This document shows positions 38,753 to 50,873 of a DNA stretch of 64,000 nucleotides, piece by piece. Location of the stretch: assembly GCA_020226215.1 (NCBI GenBank), contig CM035230.1, positions 7,587,501 to 7,651,500 of the forward strand, given 5' to 3'. Source of the stretch: Sindora glabra (taxonomy: Eukaryota > Streptophyta > Magnoliopsida > Fabales > Fabaceae). Both the position numbers and the translations under genes were made by a program. How positions within the stretch are numbered: the stretch's first letter is position 1; each line of letters opens with the position of its first letter. The notes under the pieces were generated by a model. That model searched no databases. It was not told where the DNA came from and was given only the letters and a program-made list of their open reading frames with translations.

Positions 38753-38767
38753 AATATTCTTGTAGTG
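38753..38767 (-). mobile_element. Possible CACTA-type right terminus
   Basis: AATATTCTTGTAGTG is the reverse complement of CACTACAAGAATATT, a good match to plant CACTA termini. The following bases are ATG. It could close an element beginning near 30903 or be an isolated relic. Confidence 0.35.
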
Positions 38768-40533
38768 ATGAAAAAAAATCTCATAGCATGAAATACAATT
38801 AGTGAATTAGAATAATACCATTTACCATCTTCATTTTTTTTTATTTTAATAAAAGATTTTGTTGTCATTATTGAACCATACCTTCTACGTAAGTCTATAG
38901 GAACATATTAACATTAAGAATGTATGTGTTTCATATGCACTAATCATATAGATTGATTATCTAAGTTGAAAGGTTATAGATTTTCCTAATTTCTTTAAAT
39001 AGAAGTATGTGATTTTCCTTGTTATATAATGTTAGTTTGCATTATGCTTAATGATAAGTCCTTATTGTATTTCAAGGTGATGAGATTTTTCATGCTTATC
39101 CATAAAATTTGGGTGAAGTCCATAGGCCATATCTACAAAGACTATTAGATATAAACAAGAAGATGCTTTATCATATTCATTAAGTGATTTATTTTAAATG
39201 AAAATGGAAAGTAATTATATCTAGCTTTCATGCAAAACTAATTATGCAAAAAACTCATTTCATATGTATACTTAATTCAAGTAAATTATTTTGTTTCTAT
39301 AACTTTATATAGAAATTTTCTTTCATGAAAGAAGAAATTATTCAAACCTTTAGCCCTAGTACTAACTCAAACTATAACAAGAAATAAGGCATTGAGATAG
39401 AACATTAACATGCTTTAATTCCAACTAGATATGCATATAAGCAATTTGTAGCCATACTGAACTATTACTTCTTGTCATATTGGCAATTTTTGAAAATTGA
39501 AACTTAACTCTAAAAGCTTTGTTCTATGTCTAATTTTAAAAAGGTGAAACTTAATACCAAAATATATATATCCTAAGTAGAAAAAGTTAAAATTACAAAA
39601 AATAATGACAAATGTATAACCATATCAATAAAGGAACAAACGATAATATGAAATTAGTCTTATAGATTTCATGAAAACCTTGTGATGAGTGTAAAACCAT
39701 TTTCAAACTTTCAAAAATTTTGGATTGAAATTATGTGTGATTCATAAAATAGTTTATTAAAAATATACAACAAGCATAAAATATACATGAATAAATGACT
39801 TGAGGTTAATAGCACAAAATGAATATGTAAAGGAATAAATGATGCATAATGCTACATTTGAAACATAAAAATGATATTAGACTACAAGGATAAGTTGATT
39901 TAGCTTTGAAGCATTTTTTTTATATAGTATCCACATTTAGTTTAGCAATTGAACTCTTTAGTAAATAGTACAGATACATTTAAGCACAATATGCATAAAT
40001 GGGATTTATATTTCATCCAATCATCTTTGCATCTTATAGTATATAAGTAAATTAATCCACATTTAATATGTAAATAAAGAAGGCAATCCTAGATAAAGGT
40101 TTGATATATTAACCAATTAATAAGTAGCTAATATAATCATGGAGATAAAATAACTTAGGTTTGAAAAGGTAAATGTTTCATCCAAGACAAATGCAAAAGT
40201 GAAAGCAAAAAGATAATAATAGAATAAGTGATGTATAATTAGAACATAGAAAATTTGTGTTTAGTGGTTCTCAAGCAAAATTCCTAGAGAAGAGACAAAT
40301 TATTCACCAATACCAAGACTACATAATGAAATTCTAGAAGACTAACAAGTATTTTAAATATGCTAATATTTCAAAAGACTTAGTACTATATCGACTAAGT
40401 TAAACACTATATGAAGGTTTAAATATGAGACTCATCATATAAATAAATTGATAGGTAAAGAAAGTGGTAGGTTTACACGCACAAGGTGGACTAAAGCTAG
40501 TGTAATTAGTGGATTTATCCTTTACACATGAAT
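38768..40533. other. AT-rich DNA, no gene recognised
   Basis: Nothing recognisable between the CACTA-like end and the family-S solo LTR. Confidence 0.4.
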
Positions 40534-41604
40534 AATATTGTCATAAACCAAATCCAATTGTAATTAGCATAGATTTTGATACCATTTCCATAAGCCTTAA
40601 TACTTTTCACTCTTTTTATCTGAGGAGAGTTTCTAAATTTCCAAAGGAACTTGAAATTCACTTTAAATTTTTGCAAAAAAACAAACAAAGTCTCCTTTAT
40701 ATTTGGATACTTTCTAAAGGCCACATGCCCTATAATGCAAAATTTGTATATATTTTCAAATATGATAGCATTAATCATTCATATAATACTATACAATTTC
40801 AAATTTATACACATATAACAATTTAGCACTATATGAATCAACACATCTTTATTTTTAGTATTGATTCTAATCCTAACTATCAAATCCTATAATCTAGGCA
40901 ATCTTTGTCTTTCTATAGATACTATGAGGCTCGAACCCTAACCTAAAAACATCGGAAGTAAGATAGAGTGAGTTATAAGAACCTAGTAAGCATATATGTG
41001 CCATTACTTTGTAGGAAATTAGTTTTATATATATACATAAAGTTGCATACTAATCACATTTTAAACTAGAAATTAATAACAAACCCATTTCCTTGGATCT
41101 CTGAATTACACAACACCAAGTCTCAAATTGAGTGTGCACCTATACACAACTAGATTCCATATCTTATATTGCAAATTATAGTATTCTTAACCATTCGCTA
41201 GTACACTTTATTGTTATCATATCACACATTGCCAATTCCTAGTGGACATCACAGTCATACATAGTCATTAAGAATTAAATACAAATAATTCATCTTAATC
41301 ATACTAATAGTAATATTCAATCACAAGCAATTTCTAATATTACATTATATCATAAATTTAGTTATAATAAGCATATATGCAACCACTTTTTGATTTCCAA
41401 GTCAATACCATATTTTTCTTAATTGTCCACCAAAAATTTCCTACATGGCTCTTAGATTAATTTTATATCATTCACAACTATTTGTCAAGAATTTCTCTTT
41501 TAACTTTTGGAGCATTGTTTCATTATAGTTCATAATTTCTAAAGTCATTGTTCTAACATAATTCATAACTTCTAATGCCATCCATAATCGGATTCATAAA
41601 TAAT

Positions 41605-41611
<7 letters not shown>

Positions 41612-41648
<37 letters not shown>
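41612..41648. repeat. (TA)n microsatellite
   Basis: Uninterrupted TA run inside the family-S solo LTR. Confidence 0.9.
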
Positions 41649-41649
<1 letters not shown>

Positions 41650-43326
41650 AGCTCACTCTCATATCACAAGTGTTCATAATACATCAATATAAAGTAATTA
41701 AATTTATCATTGAACAATACTAAGCATAGCAGTATATGCATAAGTATATAGCAATGTTGTTATGTTCTCCTATATGACCATCACATACAAATATCATTGA
41801 ATTCAATCATAATTCATCAATAGTTATTACCACTACTAGGCTTTTGTTACACACTTTAATCAATTAACATTCCCTCAAATAACTATTTATACTTATATTA
41901 TAAAATTGAGTTTATACAAAAGTATAGATATATATACATGAATATAAAAATTTAAACCATCAATAAGAAGATAAAATTCATAACATTTAAGTTATCTTTT
42001 ATTAACATAAAAATCTACGATGAGATATATACTCACCTAGTGAGGTGCATTCACTATAGAATCTTAGAGTGGTTCATTTTATTCTCTTCTTATCATTCTA
42101 GTTTATCACTGTTTATAATAATATTATGAATATGAGAATATTAATTATTTTTCTTTATAGGCATTACAAATTCAATTTACATGTCATAATATAATAATAT
42201 TCCTTATTATCATCTTCTTGTATTTCCTAATATAGGCTCATGCAATCAAATACCACATTTTAAGCATTTATTAGAATTAACCATGAACACCCAAATATTA
42301 ATTGTTATGATATAAATATACTTTTAAGTATAGTATCTTAACATTCCAAAGTCTTAAACCATTATTTTATCAGTGTTATGTCAAACATCTAAATAAGATG
42401 ACAAAATGAGATTTTCTAAACTAAGCATGAAACAATGAAAATATTAAAATCTTATGCCATTAAAATATACCATAATTGTATCATTCTCGTATTTTATAAC
42501 ATAAAAATTGTATTTTTTTCTATGTACTATCATGTACTCAAAATACTTGTAAGAATGAGTTTTTTTAAAATATAAAACTACTATTGAAAAATATTATCAT
42601 ATGACATTCTAGAAAGACTTTACCCATACTATGTTAACACTTTATGACATGAAAATATTATTTCTCAAAAGCATTATAGAAATCCATATTACATATGAAA
42701 TGGGTTTTTCTGAATCACACATGAATCTACCGTGATAATATAATAAGATAATCTATTTGTACTTTAATCATTTTATTCTAACATTTTGTATCATAGAAGA
42801 ATATATTTTCCTTATGATTCAACCTACGTATATCATACACACAAAGGAGTTTTTTTGAGTTAACTTCAAATGCTTAATACCAGTTAAATTAATAATGTAT
42901 ATAGAACCCAATCATTGTATTTTAATTCTCAATAGGATAAAAATCTCATTTTGTAAAGATAAATATATAAAAAAGGGTTTCTTAAATTAAACATGAAATC
43001 ATCATAAATATAAAATTTTATGATACAAGCATACTTACCTACACCAAAGGCACTTGGTTAGAGTTCACTAGCAGTAAGATGGTGTGCTAGTCATTGGTGA
43101 AACCAAAGAGAGAGAAAATGCAGCTCCTTGCTACAATGCTAATGTTGCATCTCATAACTTCCATGCATCACCAATGGTAGTGGCTGACTAGAGATAGATA
43201 GAACAATAGTCATGATTATGGTAGCCTTCCATGCTAGTAGTAGCTTTGCTTGAAGTATCTATAACAATAGCATCTATGGAGAAAAAGAAAAGAAAGAGAA
43301 GAGAGAGAAGCACACATGTAAGGGAG

Positions 43327-43331
43327 GATAG
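43327..43331. repeat. Target duplication GATAG (left) of Tekay-like element
   Basis: GATAG precedes the 5' LTR; AATAG (53713-53717) follows the 3' LTR. One transition separates them, consistent with an old insertion. Confidence 0.7.
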
Positions 43332-46170
43332 TGTAATGTCTTGAATTTTTAATTCTATCATTTGAATCTCTAAATTCTGAGGTTGTAGAAATGAAGAGCA
43401 CGTTTGAATTAGCTTGGCACATCAATTCCAAGTTGAAAGGTGTTAAGTGTAAGTATAACCAAAATTTTGAAGAAAAGGAAAAAATAGGAAAGGAATTAAT
43501 TTCCTTAAATACCATAGATGATCAGAGAAAGTTAGAAAATCCTAAAAATAGGACTTGTCTAAGTTTAACAGTTTACGAATTTTTAGATAATCAGGTAATC
43601 CTATGGATTAAATTGCAAAAGTGTAAAATCGGGTGCAAGTTAAAATGTGAATAATTAAGAATTTAGGGTCTAATATGTAATTCTATTTAGCATGGCAAAT
43701 AGACATATGACAAGTGTCATTATTAGAATAAAATTGCAAGAATAGCCTTACTAATTGGTGAGAAAGGACTAAAATACCCTTCAAAATTTCAAAAATGATC
43801 AAAATACCCATGAAGCTTTATGAAAACTCTTTCTCCTTCTCCTTTCTTTTCTAAAACTGTGGATGCCTCCATGAAAACAAGCTTGGAGGTGTGAGAGAGA
43901 GAAGAAAGAGAGAGAAATTTTCACTTAGCTTTATCACTAAAAAATAGTGAAACTTAGGCTTAGGTGTAGAAGACAAAGTTGCTCCTCTCATCAAGCTCTA
44001 TCACGTGGTGTATTTAGGTTGAAGAAACCTCCAAAGTTGATCAAGTTTAGTAAGTTCTAAGTAGGGATTTTCAAGTTGCTCCAAGAGGTAAAAATGTTCT
44101 CCTCTAAAAGCTCTTTAATGTACTCTTTTTAGTTTCTTGAAATTTTGATATTGGTGTGGTCAAAGGAGGTTGACCATGGAGTTTTGGATGATTTGAGCAT
44201 ATTTAATGTTGTTTTAGATATTGTTATGTTGATCTATAGCTTTGGTTTGGTGTAAAAACAACAAGAAATCATGATGTACAAACTAGGATTTTAGAGGCAT
44301 AATGGTGTATGTATGGAATTGGCATGATTTGTTTGGAATTTGGCTAAATTGATGAAATTAGAATGATTATTATGAATTATGGAGCCTATGGAAGATGAAA
44401 TTTTGTATTATGAAAGTTTGAGTAAAAGTCCCCTTTTGAAGGCCAAAACCTGAGCATGGGAAAGGAAGGAGGGAAGGAGTTTTAGCCATTTAATTGTGTT
44501 TTTGAAAGTTTGGAATAATGTATTACAATGAAATTTAGGAGGTATTGGAATGTACATTAAAAATTTGGATACTTCCTTCATGGTTTAGCGTATGTGGAGG
44601 AAGTGAAGAATGCATGAAGTTTAAGAAAAATGATAGTGTTCTAATAAGAATTATGATGTGTATTTATGTAGAGCAAGAAAAGTGGCAAATTAGAAAGGCA
44701 AAGGGATTGTAGAGAAATTTCTAAGTGAGGGTAAAGGAATCATCCCTATTGGAAGCTTTTAAAAGGTGGCTAGCTTTATCCTTAAACTCTATTTTCCATT
44801 TATATGTTTTCTATATTTTATGCCATTGTATGGAATGTGTATGAAATTGCTATGTGCGCATTCCAGGAAGACAGTAAAATACTATGTGTGACGCCTATGG
44901 CCCGAATTCCCCGGGATGATAATGAAATTACTGTGTGCGGTACTTACGGCCCGAGTGTTGTGTGCGTGAGGCCTAGGTACGATTATCTGTGATGGCCACC
45001 TAGATATTTATATAAGTCCTTGAATGAGCTTGATGATTGCTATGTGCGGTGCATATTTCTTACAATGGTATGAAATGGTGTGATAAATGATTATTTGATT
45101 TTGGAAACGTATGATTTACTTGCTTAAGGATCTGGAATGACTTAATATATTTTTCTTACAATAGCTAGCTACTGAGAAACTTTATTTCTTATGTTTCTAT
45201 ATTATTTACTAACAATTCCAAGTGATGCTTCCAAAGGCCCTCTTGATGAGGAAGAATAATGTTTTGAAGTTGTATTAGAATATTCATAAAGTTTGTGATA
45301 TTAGTATGTGTTGGATATATATTTTGTAAGTTGAAATTTCTGTATAATTATATAACCCTTGCCTATATTGTATGAAATACATGAATTTGATGTATTATGA
45401 ACTAGTTTGGATTGGTAAGCATTTAATATGCAATGTGTGTGAAGTTAGAAAATGATCAAATGAATAGTAAATGACTAAATGAACAGTGAACTCGTAGGGC
45501 AGTAAGTTAAGTATGTTTGCAGGGATTTTTGGCTGAGTTTTGATGCTCTAAAAATTATGAGAAAATTCAAGAGTGGACTTAATTTATGTATCATCCTTTG
45601 TGTGAAAATTCAGCTTAAAATAAGCTCATTTACTATAGGAAATTATTACACATTTTGGACTGCCCTGTTCCCATCATAATGCTGAATACAAATTGAAACT
45701 TAGTATTCTGAAGCAGTAAATGGATGAGTTTTGATCTGAAAATTTTATGGCAAGTATTTAACATATTTATAAGTCCCATACTAAATTTGAGCTTAATCGG
45801 GGTTGATTTACCCCCTGAACGAAGGGCTTACTTTTACAATTGTAAATTCTAAACAACACTAGAACAAGAACACTTTGCTATGAATTTTGAAAGGTCAAAT
45901 GATATCTAAATCATGTCAAATTTTTATAGGATGAATCCAAAACGTGAAAGGTTCATAATACTAAATTTCATGATTTTTGGAGTTCTACAAAGTAGTTTTT
46001 CATATTTTTGAAGTTGGTTCAGTAATTCTAGAAATGAGCAGTAAATTTTTGAAACTCAGAATCTGTAATACTTTGTTTCCTAGAATCTTAAATTGGCTTT
46101 AGAAAGACCTAATTGTGTAATAATTACCTATTTAATGAGGATTAAGGTGTTAATAAGTAAGAGAGTTACA
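43332..46170 (+). repeat. 5' LTR of Tekay-like element
   Basis: It starts TGTAATGTCTTG and ends GAGAGTTACA. It contains GA-rich blocks (43890-43915), a GGCCCGAATTCCCCGGGATG segment near 44900, and a 62-codon open frame (44804-44992) that also occurs in the 3' LTR and is not a plausible gene. It would carry the promoter and polyadenylation signal, but I cannot place them with confidence. Divergence from the 3' LTR is very uneven (see findings). Confidence 0.92.
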
Positions 46171-46173
46171 TTT

Positions 46174-46185
46174 TGGTATTAGAGC
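46174..46185 (+). other. Primer-binding site of Tekay-like element
   Basis: TGGTATTAGAGC, three bases after the 5' LTR, matches the initiator tRNA-Met primer site TGGTATCAGAGC at 11 of 12 positions (one C to T). Confidence 0.9.
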
Positions 46186-46286
46186 ATGTTTTAGGGCCTT
46201 GCTATATATGTGTGAATATCTATTTATTAATTATAATTGGTTGTTGCATGAATGGAAGTGTGTTTATATTGAAATTTTAGATTAGC

Positions 46287-47447
46287 ATGGCTAGTAGAGG
46301 TAGAAAAAGAAAAGATGCAGGTGAAGGAGGAAATGATGAGATGGCTCATGCCATGGCTGTTATAGCTCAAATGTTACAGAGGCTTGAGCAGAAGATTGAT
46401 CAAGGGGATCAATAGCAACAACCCCAAGAAATTGGACCCATTCAGACTGAGGAAGAGGTACAGGCTAACAGATTTGCCAAATTGGTAAACTAATGCAGAA
46501 AAATGAACCCTCGCACCTTCAATGGGAAAGTTAGTCCCAGCAGAGCAGAGAATTAGATTAGGGAGATACGAAAGATCTTTGGCCTAGTACCTTGCAACTC
46601 TTAATAGAGGGTGCAGTTAGCTACTTTCCAGCTACGTAAGGAGGCTGAGTATTGGTGGGAAAGTACTAGACAGATTATGCTGAATAGAGAACAGCCTTTG
46701 AATTGAAAAAAATTTATTGAAGCCTTTTATGAACAATATTTACCTGAAATTATTTAGGACTAGAAGGAGTGTGAATTTTTAGATTTGTAATAAACCGATA
46801 ATATGGATACAGAAGAGTTCTTGACCAAATTTGAGGAAATGTTTAAATTTTCTAGATACTTGAGGGATCATTACAATGAAGCATGGAAGTGCATGAAACT
46901 AGAAAGAGCTATTAAACCTAAGATAGCCATTTCCATTATGAGCTAAAGAATTAGAAGTTATCCAGAATTGGTGAGCGCCATTAAAGCCACTGATGCTTCT
47001 TTGAAAAAGAAGAAATCCTTGGAAGGTGAATGTGATGCATCTAAGAAAAGACCTAGTGGCAAATTTTAAAAGGGTAAGGGTAAGAATTAGAACAATAAAA
47101 GGCCATGAACTTTCAATCCACCCTCCAGGAGTCAATCCCTTGCATTTAGGCCCTTAATTCAGTTTTCACCTCTATCTTCTGTCAGTAATAGGCCATGTAT
47201 CCAATATGGTAAATTTCATGGCAATGAATCTTGCGCTATGAGAGTATGTTATGTCTGTAGAAAACCAGGACACTTAGCTAGAGATTATAGATTTAGGAAA
47301 GAAGAATCTTCTTCAGGATCTCATCCGGCTGTGTCATCTAGGCCTAATTAGTCCAGATTAAGTGGTGGTCAAGGAAGACCTCTAGCCTAGGGCCAAGTAT
47401 TTGCTTTATCCAAGGAGGAAGCCAGAAAATCACCTGAACTCATCTAA
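46287..47447 (+). pseudogene. Broken gag (capsid/nucleocapsid) of Tekay-like element
   Basis: The frame starts MASRGRKRKDAGEGG. It continues with plant gag words such as MNPRTFNGKVSP, LATFQLRKEAEYWW and EFLTKFEEMFKFSRYL, then a Lys-rich region and a zinc knuckle at 47247-47288 (CYVCRKPGHLARDY), in which the last Cys of CCHC is Tyr. About 17 in-frame stops interrupt it, among them 46413, 46491, 46554, 46602, 46605, 46704, 46755, 46761, 46788, 46944, 47067, 47088, 47106, 47349, 47388 and 47445. Most replace a Gln, Trp or Arg codon, as expected from C-to-T or G-to-A changes. In life it would form the particle and bind RNA; here it is dead. gag and pol share one frame. Confidence 0.85.
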
Positions 47448-47483
47448 GGTACAATAATATTATGTGATTCTCTAGTAAATGCT

Positions 47484-48329
47484 ATGTTTGATTCAGGTGC
47501 TACTCATTCCTTTATTTCTTATGAATGTGTGGGAAGTTTGAATCTAATTCCTGAGACATTGACATATCATATGGTTGTGAATACCCCCATAGGAAATAGA
47601 GTTGTGACCTTAGATGCATGTTTGAATTGTGTCATACAGTATGAGAGTACATGTAGTGTTCTTGATTTGATATGCTTGCCGTTGCATGATATTGACGTAA
47701 TTATTGGTATGAATTGGTTATTAGCCAATCGTGCTGTGCTTGACTGTTCTAATAAGACTGTATTTGTGTGTGCTAATATGCCTGTGGATATGGATGTATC
47801 TTGTTCTGTGTTATTTGTGAAAAATATGTACTTAAACTATACCCGTACGGAGAGTAGTTTGGAAAGTGATGCTAAAGGGTTTATGATTTTCTTTGCTGCA
47901 CAAGCTGAGTGTGATGATGATATAGGAAAAATACTTGTAGTTAGAGAGTATTCTGATGTGTTCCCTAAGGATTTTCGTAGACTACCCCTTGATAGGGAAG
48001 TGGAGTTTGCAATTGACTTACTACCGGGTTCAACCCTAGTTTCCAAGACTCTGTACAAAATGGCTCCAGCAAAATTAGTAGAACTTAAGAAACAGATAGA
48101 AGAGTTATTGGAAAAAGGATTCATTCGACCTAGTGTGTCTCCATGGGGTGCACCTGTTTTGTTTGTTAAGAAAAAGGATAGAAGTTTAAGGTTATGTATT
48201 GACTACAAGCAACTAAACAAGGTAACAGTTAAGAATAAATATCCTTTGCCTAGAATAGATGATTTGTTAGACCAATTGGTAGGTGCTACTATTTTCTCAA
48301 AAATTAATTTAAAATTTGGGTACCACTAA
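47484..48329 (+). pseudogene. Protease and N-terminal reverse transcriptase fragment
   Basis: This open stretch starts inside the polyprotein, not at a true start. Residues 2-10 hold the aspartic-protease motif FDSGATHSF, followed by a protease fold ending near the ILG-like DVIIGMNWLL. After a linker come reverse-transcriptase words: SPWGAPVLFVKKKD and RLCIDYKQLNKVTVKNKYPLPRID split across residues 216-262. The motif that normally reads FSKIDLRSGYH here has Asn (codon 48306-48308) in place of the catalytic Asp. The stretch ends at TAA (48327-48329), where a Gln codon is expected. Confidence 0.9.
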
Positions 48330-48764
48330 TTCAAAGTTAAGAATGAAGATATACCGAAAACTACATTTAGAACTAGATATGGTTTTTATGAGTTTCTTGG
48401 TATGCCTTTTGGATTAACAAATGCATCAGCTATTTTTATGGATTACATGAACAGAATTTTCAGACCATATCTAGATCAATTTGTAGTTGTATTTATAGAT
48501 GACATACTCATTTATTCTAAAACACCGGAAGAACATGAAACTCATTTACATATAGTCTTGCAAAGTTTGAAAGAAAAAAGACTGTATGCAAAGTTAAGTA
48601 AATGTGAATTTTGGTTGCCTGAAGTTAAATTTTTAGGTCACATAGTGTCTAAAGATGGAATATCTGTTGACCCACATAAAGTGGAAGCGGTACTGAAATG
48701 GGAAAAACCCAGAACAGTAACAGAAGTAAGGAGTTTTCTTGGCCTGGCAGGGTATTACAGATGA
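48330..48764 (+). pseudogene. Central and C-terminal reverse transcriptase fragment
   Basis: In the same frame, after the stop, it has the palm motifs MPFGLTNASAIFMDYMN and VVVFIDDILIYS, where the FIDD box (48492-48503) keeps both metal-binding Asp residues. Then come the thumb and connection words KCEFWLPEVKFLGHIVS and SFLGLAGYYR. It ends at TGA (48762-48764), a CGA-type Arg codon in relatives. The enzyme would copy element RNA into DNA, but motif A is already lost upstream. Confidence 0.9.
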
Positions 48765-49178
48765 TTTATTCAGGGTTTCTCTCAGTTGGCTTTGCCATTG
48801 ACAAGATTAATAAGAAAAGAGCAACCGTTTGTATGGACAGACAGATGTGAGCAAAGTTTTCAAGAGCTTAAAGAGAGATTGACTTCTACCCTAGTGTTAG
48901 TAATTCCTGATTCTAGTAAGCCATTTACGATTTACAGTGATGCCTCTAGAGAAGGATTAGGATGTGTGTTGATGCAGGAAGATAAAGTAGTTGCTTATAC
49001 ATCCAGACAATTGAGACCTCATGAAGAAAACTATCCTACACATGATTTAGAATTAGCAACTGTTGTATTTGCATTAAAGATTTGGAGGCATTATTTGTAT
49101 GGTACACAGTTTGAAGTGTTTACAAATCACAAAAGTCTCAAATATCTTTTTGATAAAAAAGAGTTGAATATGAGATAG
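48765..49178 (+). pseudogene. RNase H fragment
   Basis: Still in frame, it has the connection words FVWTDRCEQSFQELK and the RNase H motifs TIYSDASREGLGCVLMQ (first Asp) and ELATVVFALKIWRHYLYG (Glu region). The motif usually read TDHKSLKYL is TNHKSLKYL here (codon 49125-49127), so a third catalytic Asp is lost. It ends with TAG at 49176-49178. The domain would degrade the RNA strand of RNA-DNA hybrids. Confidence 0.9.
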
Positions 49179-49771
49179 AGAAGATGGCTAGAATTTCTCA
49201 AGATTATGATTTTACTCTTAAATACCATCCAGGAAAAGCGAATGCAGTAGCAGATACACTTAGTAGAAAGTCCATACACATGGCATCAATGATGATAGAA
49301 GAATACAAGTTAATTGAAGGAATCAGAGACTTTAATATGAATATATTAGAAGAATCTGAGGCATTAATGGTTAGTGAAGTCAGAATTGTTAGTAACTTGA
49401 AAGAGAGGATTAGGAAAGCTTTAGAAAAAGATGATCTGGCTAAAAAGAAAATGGAACAATTGGGGCAAGATGAAGCCAAAGATTTTAGCATGTTTGGAGA
49501 TGGATTACTTAGATTCAAAGACAAAGTTTATGTACCTGATGATGATGGTCTGAGGAATGAGATTTTGGAGGAAGCACATAAAAGCAGATATACTATTCAT
49601 CTTGGAGTTATCAAAATGTATCAAGATCTAAAGAAGAATTTTTGGTGGTCGGGAATGAAATCTGATGTTACTCAAGTTGTAACTAAATGTTTGACATGTC
49701 AAAGAGTTAAGATAGAACATCAAAGACCGGCTGGATTATTACATCCTCTGGATATCCCTAAATGGAAGTAG
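49179..49771 (+). pseudogene. RNase H end, integrase zinc-binding domain (frameshifted)
   Basis: After RRWLEFL the reading shifts by one base near 49202 (a base appears missing in AAGAT) into DYDFTLKYHPGKANAVADTL, the end of RNase H. The integrase HHCC domain follows: His in EEAHKSRYTIHLG (both His present) and CLTCQR (both Cys present). It ends at TAG (49769-49771) after DIPKWK, where relatives have a Trp codon. Confidence 0.88.
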
Positions 49772-50062
49772 GACAATATAGTTATGGATTTTATTACAGG
49801 ACTTCTAAGAACGTCCTTTGGGCATGATAACATTTGGGTGATTGTAGATAGGCTTACAAAATCTGCTTATTTCTTGGCTATTAAGATTACTTATTCTTTG
49901 GATAAGTTAGCAAGGATCTATATTAATGAGATTGTTAGATTGCATGGTGTACCTAACAATATTGTATCTGACAAAGATCCTAGGTTCACTTCTAGATTTT
50001 GGAGAGCTTTGCAGGAAGCAATGGGCACAAGGCTAAAGTTTAGTACAGTGTACAACCCATAG
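49772..50062 (+). pseudogene. Integrase catalytic core, N-terminal part
   Basis: In the shifted frame: MDFITGLLRT holds the first catalytic Asp, then IWVIVDRLTKSAYFLAI and IVSDKDPRFTSRFWRAL with the second Asp. It ends at TAG (50060-50062) in the YNP-x-TDGQTE motif, where Gln is usual. Integrase would join element DNA to the chromosome and make the 5-bp duplication. Confidence 0.9.
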
Positions 50063-50824
50063 ACAGATGGACAAACAGAAAGAACCATACAGACGTTAGA
50101 AGATATGTTAAGATCCTGTGTGTTAGAAATGAAAGGAAATTGGGATTTATATCTGTCGTTAGCTGAATTTACTTATAATAATAGTTTTCATTCTAGTATA
50201 CAGATGGCGTCGTATGAAGCTCTATATGGTAGGAAGTACAAATCTCCGTTATGTTGGGTAGAACTAAGTGAAAGAACTATGTTGGGGCTAGAACTAGTGG
50301 ATCAAACCACTCAGCAAATAAAGCTTATCAGAGAAAGACTATTAACAGCACAAAGTCGTCAAAAGAGTTATGCAGATAAAAGAAGGCAACCTCGAGAATT
50401 TGAAGTGGATAATCATGCTTTTCTTAAAGTAACTCTGATTATGGGTATAGGTAGATCACTCAAAACTAAGAAACTCCATCCTAGGTATATTGGTCCATTT
50501 CAGATCACTGAGAGAGTGAGACCATTAATGTATAGAATTGCCTTACCTCCTGAATTGTCACAATTGCATGATGTGTTTTATGTTTCTCAATTGAAAAAGT
50601 ATCATCCTGATCCTACACATGTCATAAATTATGAAGGAGTGAAAATACATGAAAACTTATCATTTACTTTAGAACCAAAAAGAATCTTGGATGTGCAGGT
50701 AAAGTAACTAAGGAATAAGAACACTCCTTTAATGAAAGTATTATGGAGAAACATGATGAAAAAAGAGGCAACTTAGGAAATTAAGGCAGATATGAGGAAC
50801 CAGTATCCACATCTCTTTACTTAA
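50063..50824 (+). pseudogene. Integrase C terminus and chromodomain-like tail
   Basis: TDGQTERTIQTLEDML carries the catalytic Glu. It is followed by LAEFTYNNSFHSSIQMASYE and the GPFQITERV, LSQLHDVFYVSQLKK and YHPDPTHV words typical of Ty3 integrase C termini. The tail after 50660 (ILDVQVK, stop 50705-50707, LRNKNTPLMKVLWRNMM, stop near 50774, NQYPHLFT, stop 50822-50824) resembles the chromodomain-like end of Tekay/Del elements. Chromodomains are thought to steer insertion to heterochromatin. Confidence 0.85.
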
Positions 50825-50858
50825 GGTATGTATTTCAAATTTTGAGGACAAAATTCTT

Positions 50859-50873
50859 TTAAGGGGGTAGAGT
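50859..50873 (+). other. Polypurine tract of Tekay-like element
   Basis: TTAAGGGGGTAGAG-type purine run directly before the 3' LTR, preceded by TTTTGAGGACAAAATTC, a context usual in this lineage. It primes plus-strand synthesis. Confidence 0.85.

Noticed and set aside
44804..44992. 62-codon open frame, identical to 52346-52534
   Set aside because: The identity comes from LTR homogenisation; the related solo LTR does not keep the frame because of repeat-number change.
47837..48124. Minus-strand open frame of 95 codons
   Set aside because: It is the antisense shadow of the protease-reverse transcriptase fragment.
49204..49524. Minus-strand open frame of 106 codons
   Set aside because: Antisense shadow of the RNase H/integrase fragment.
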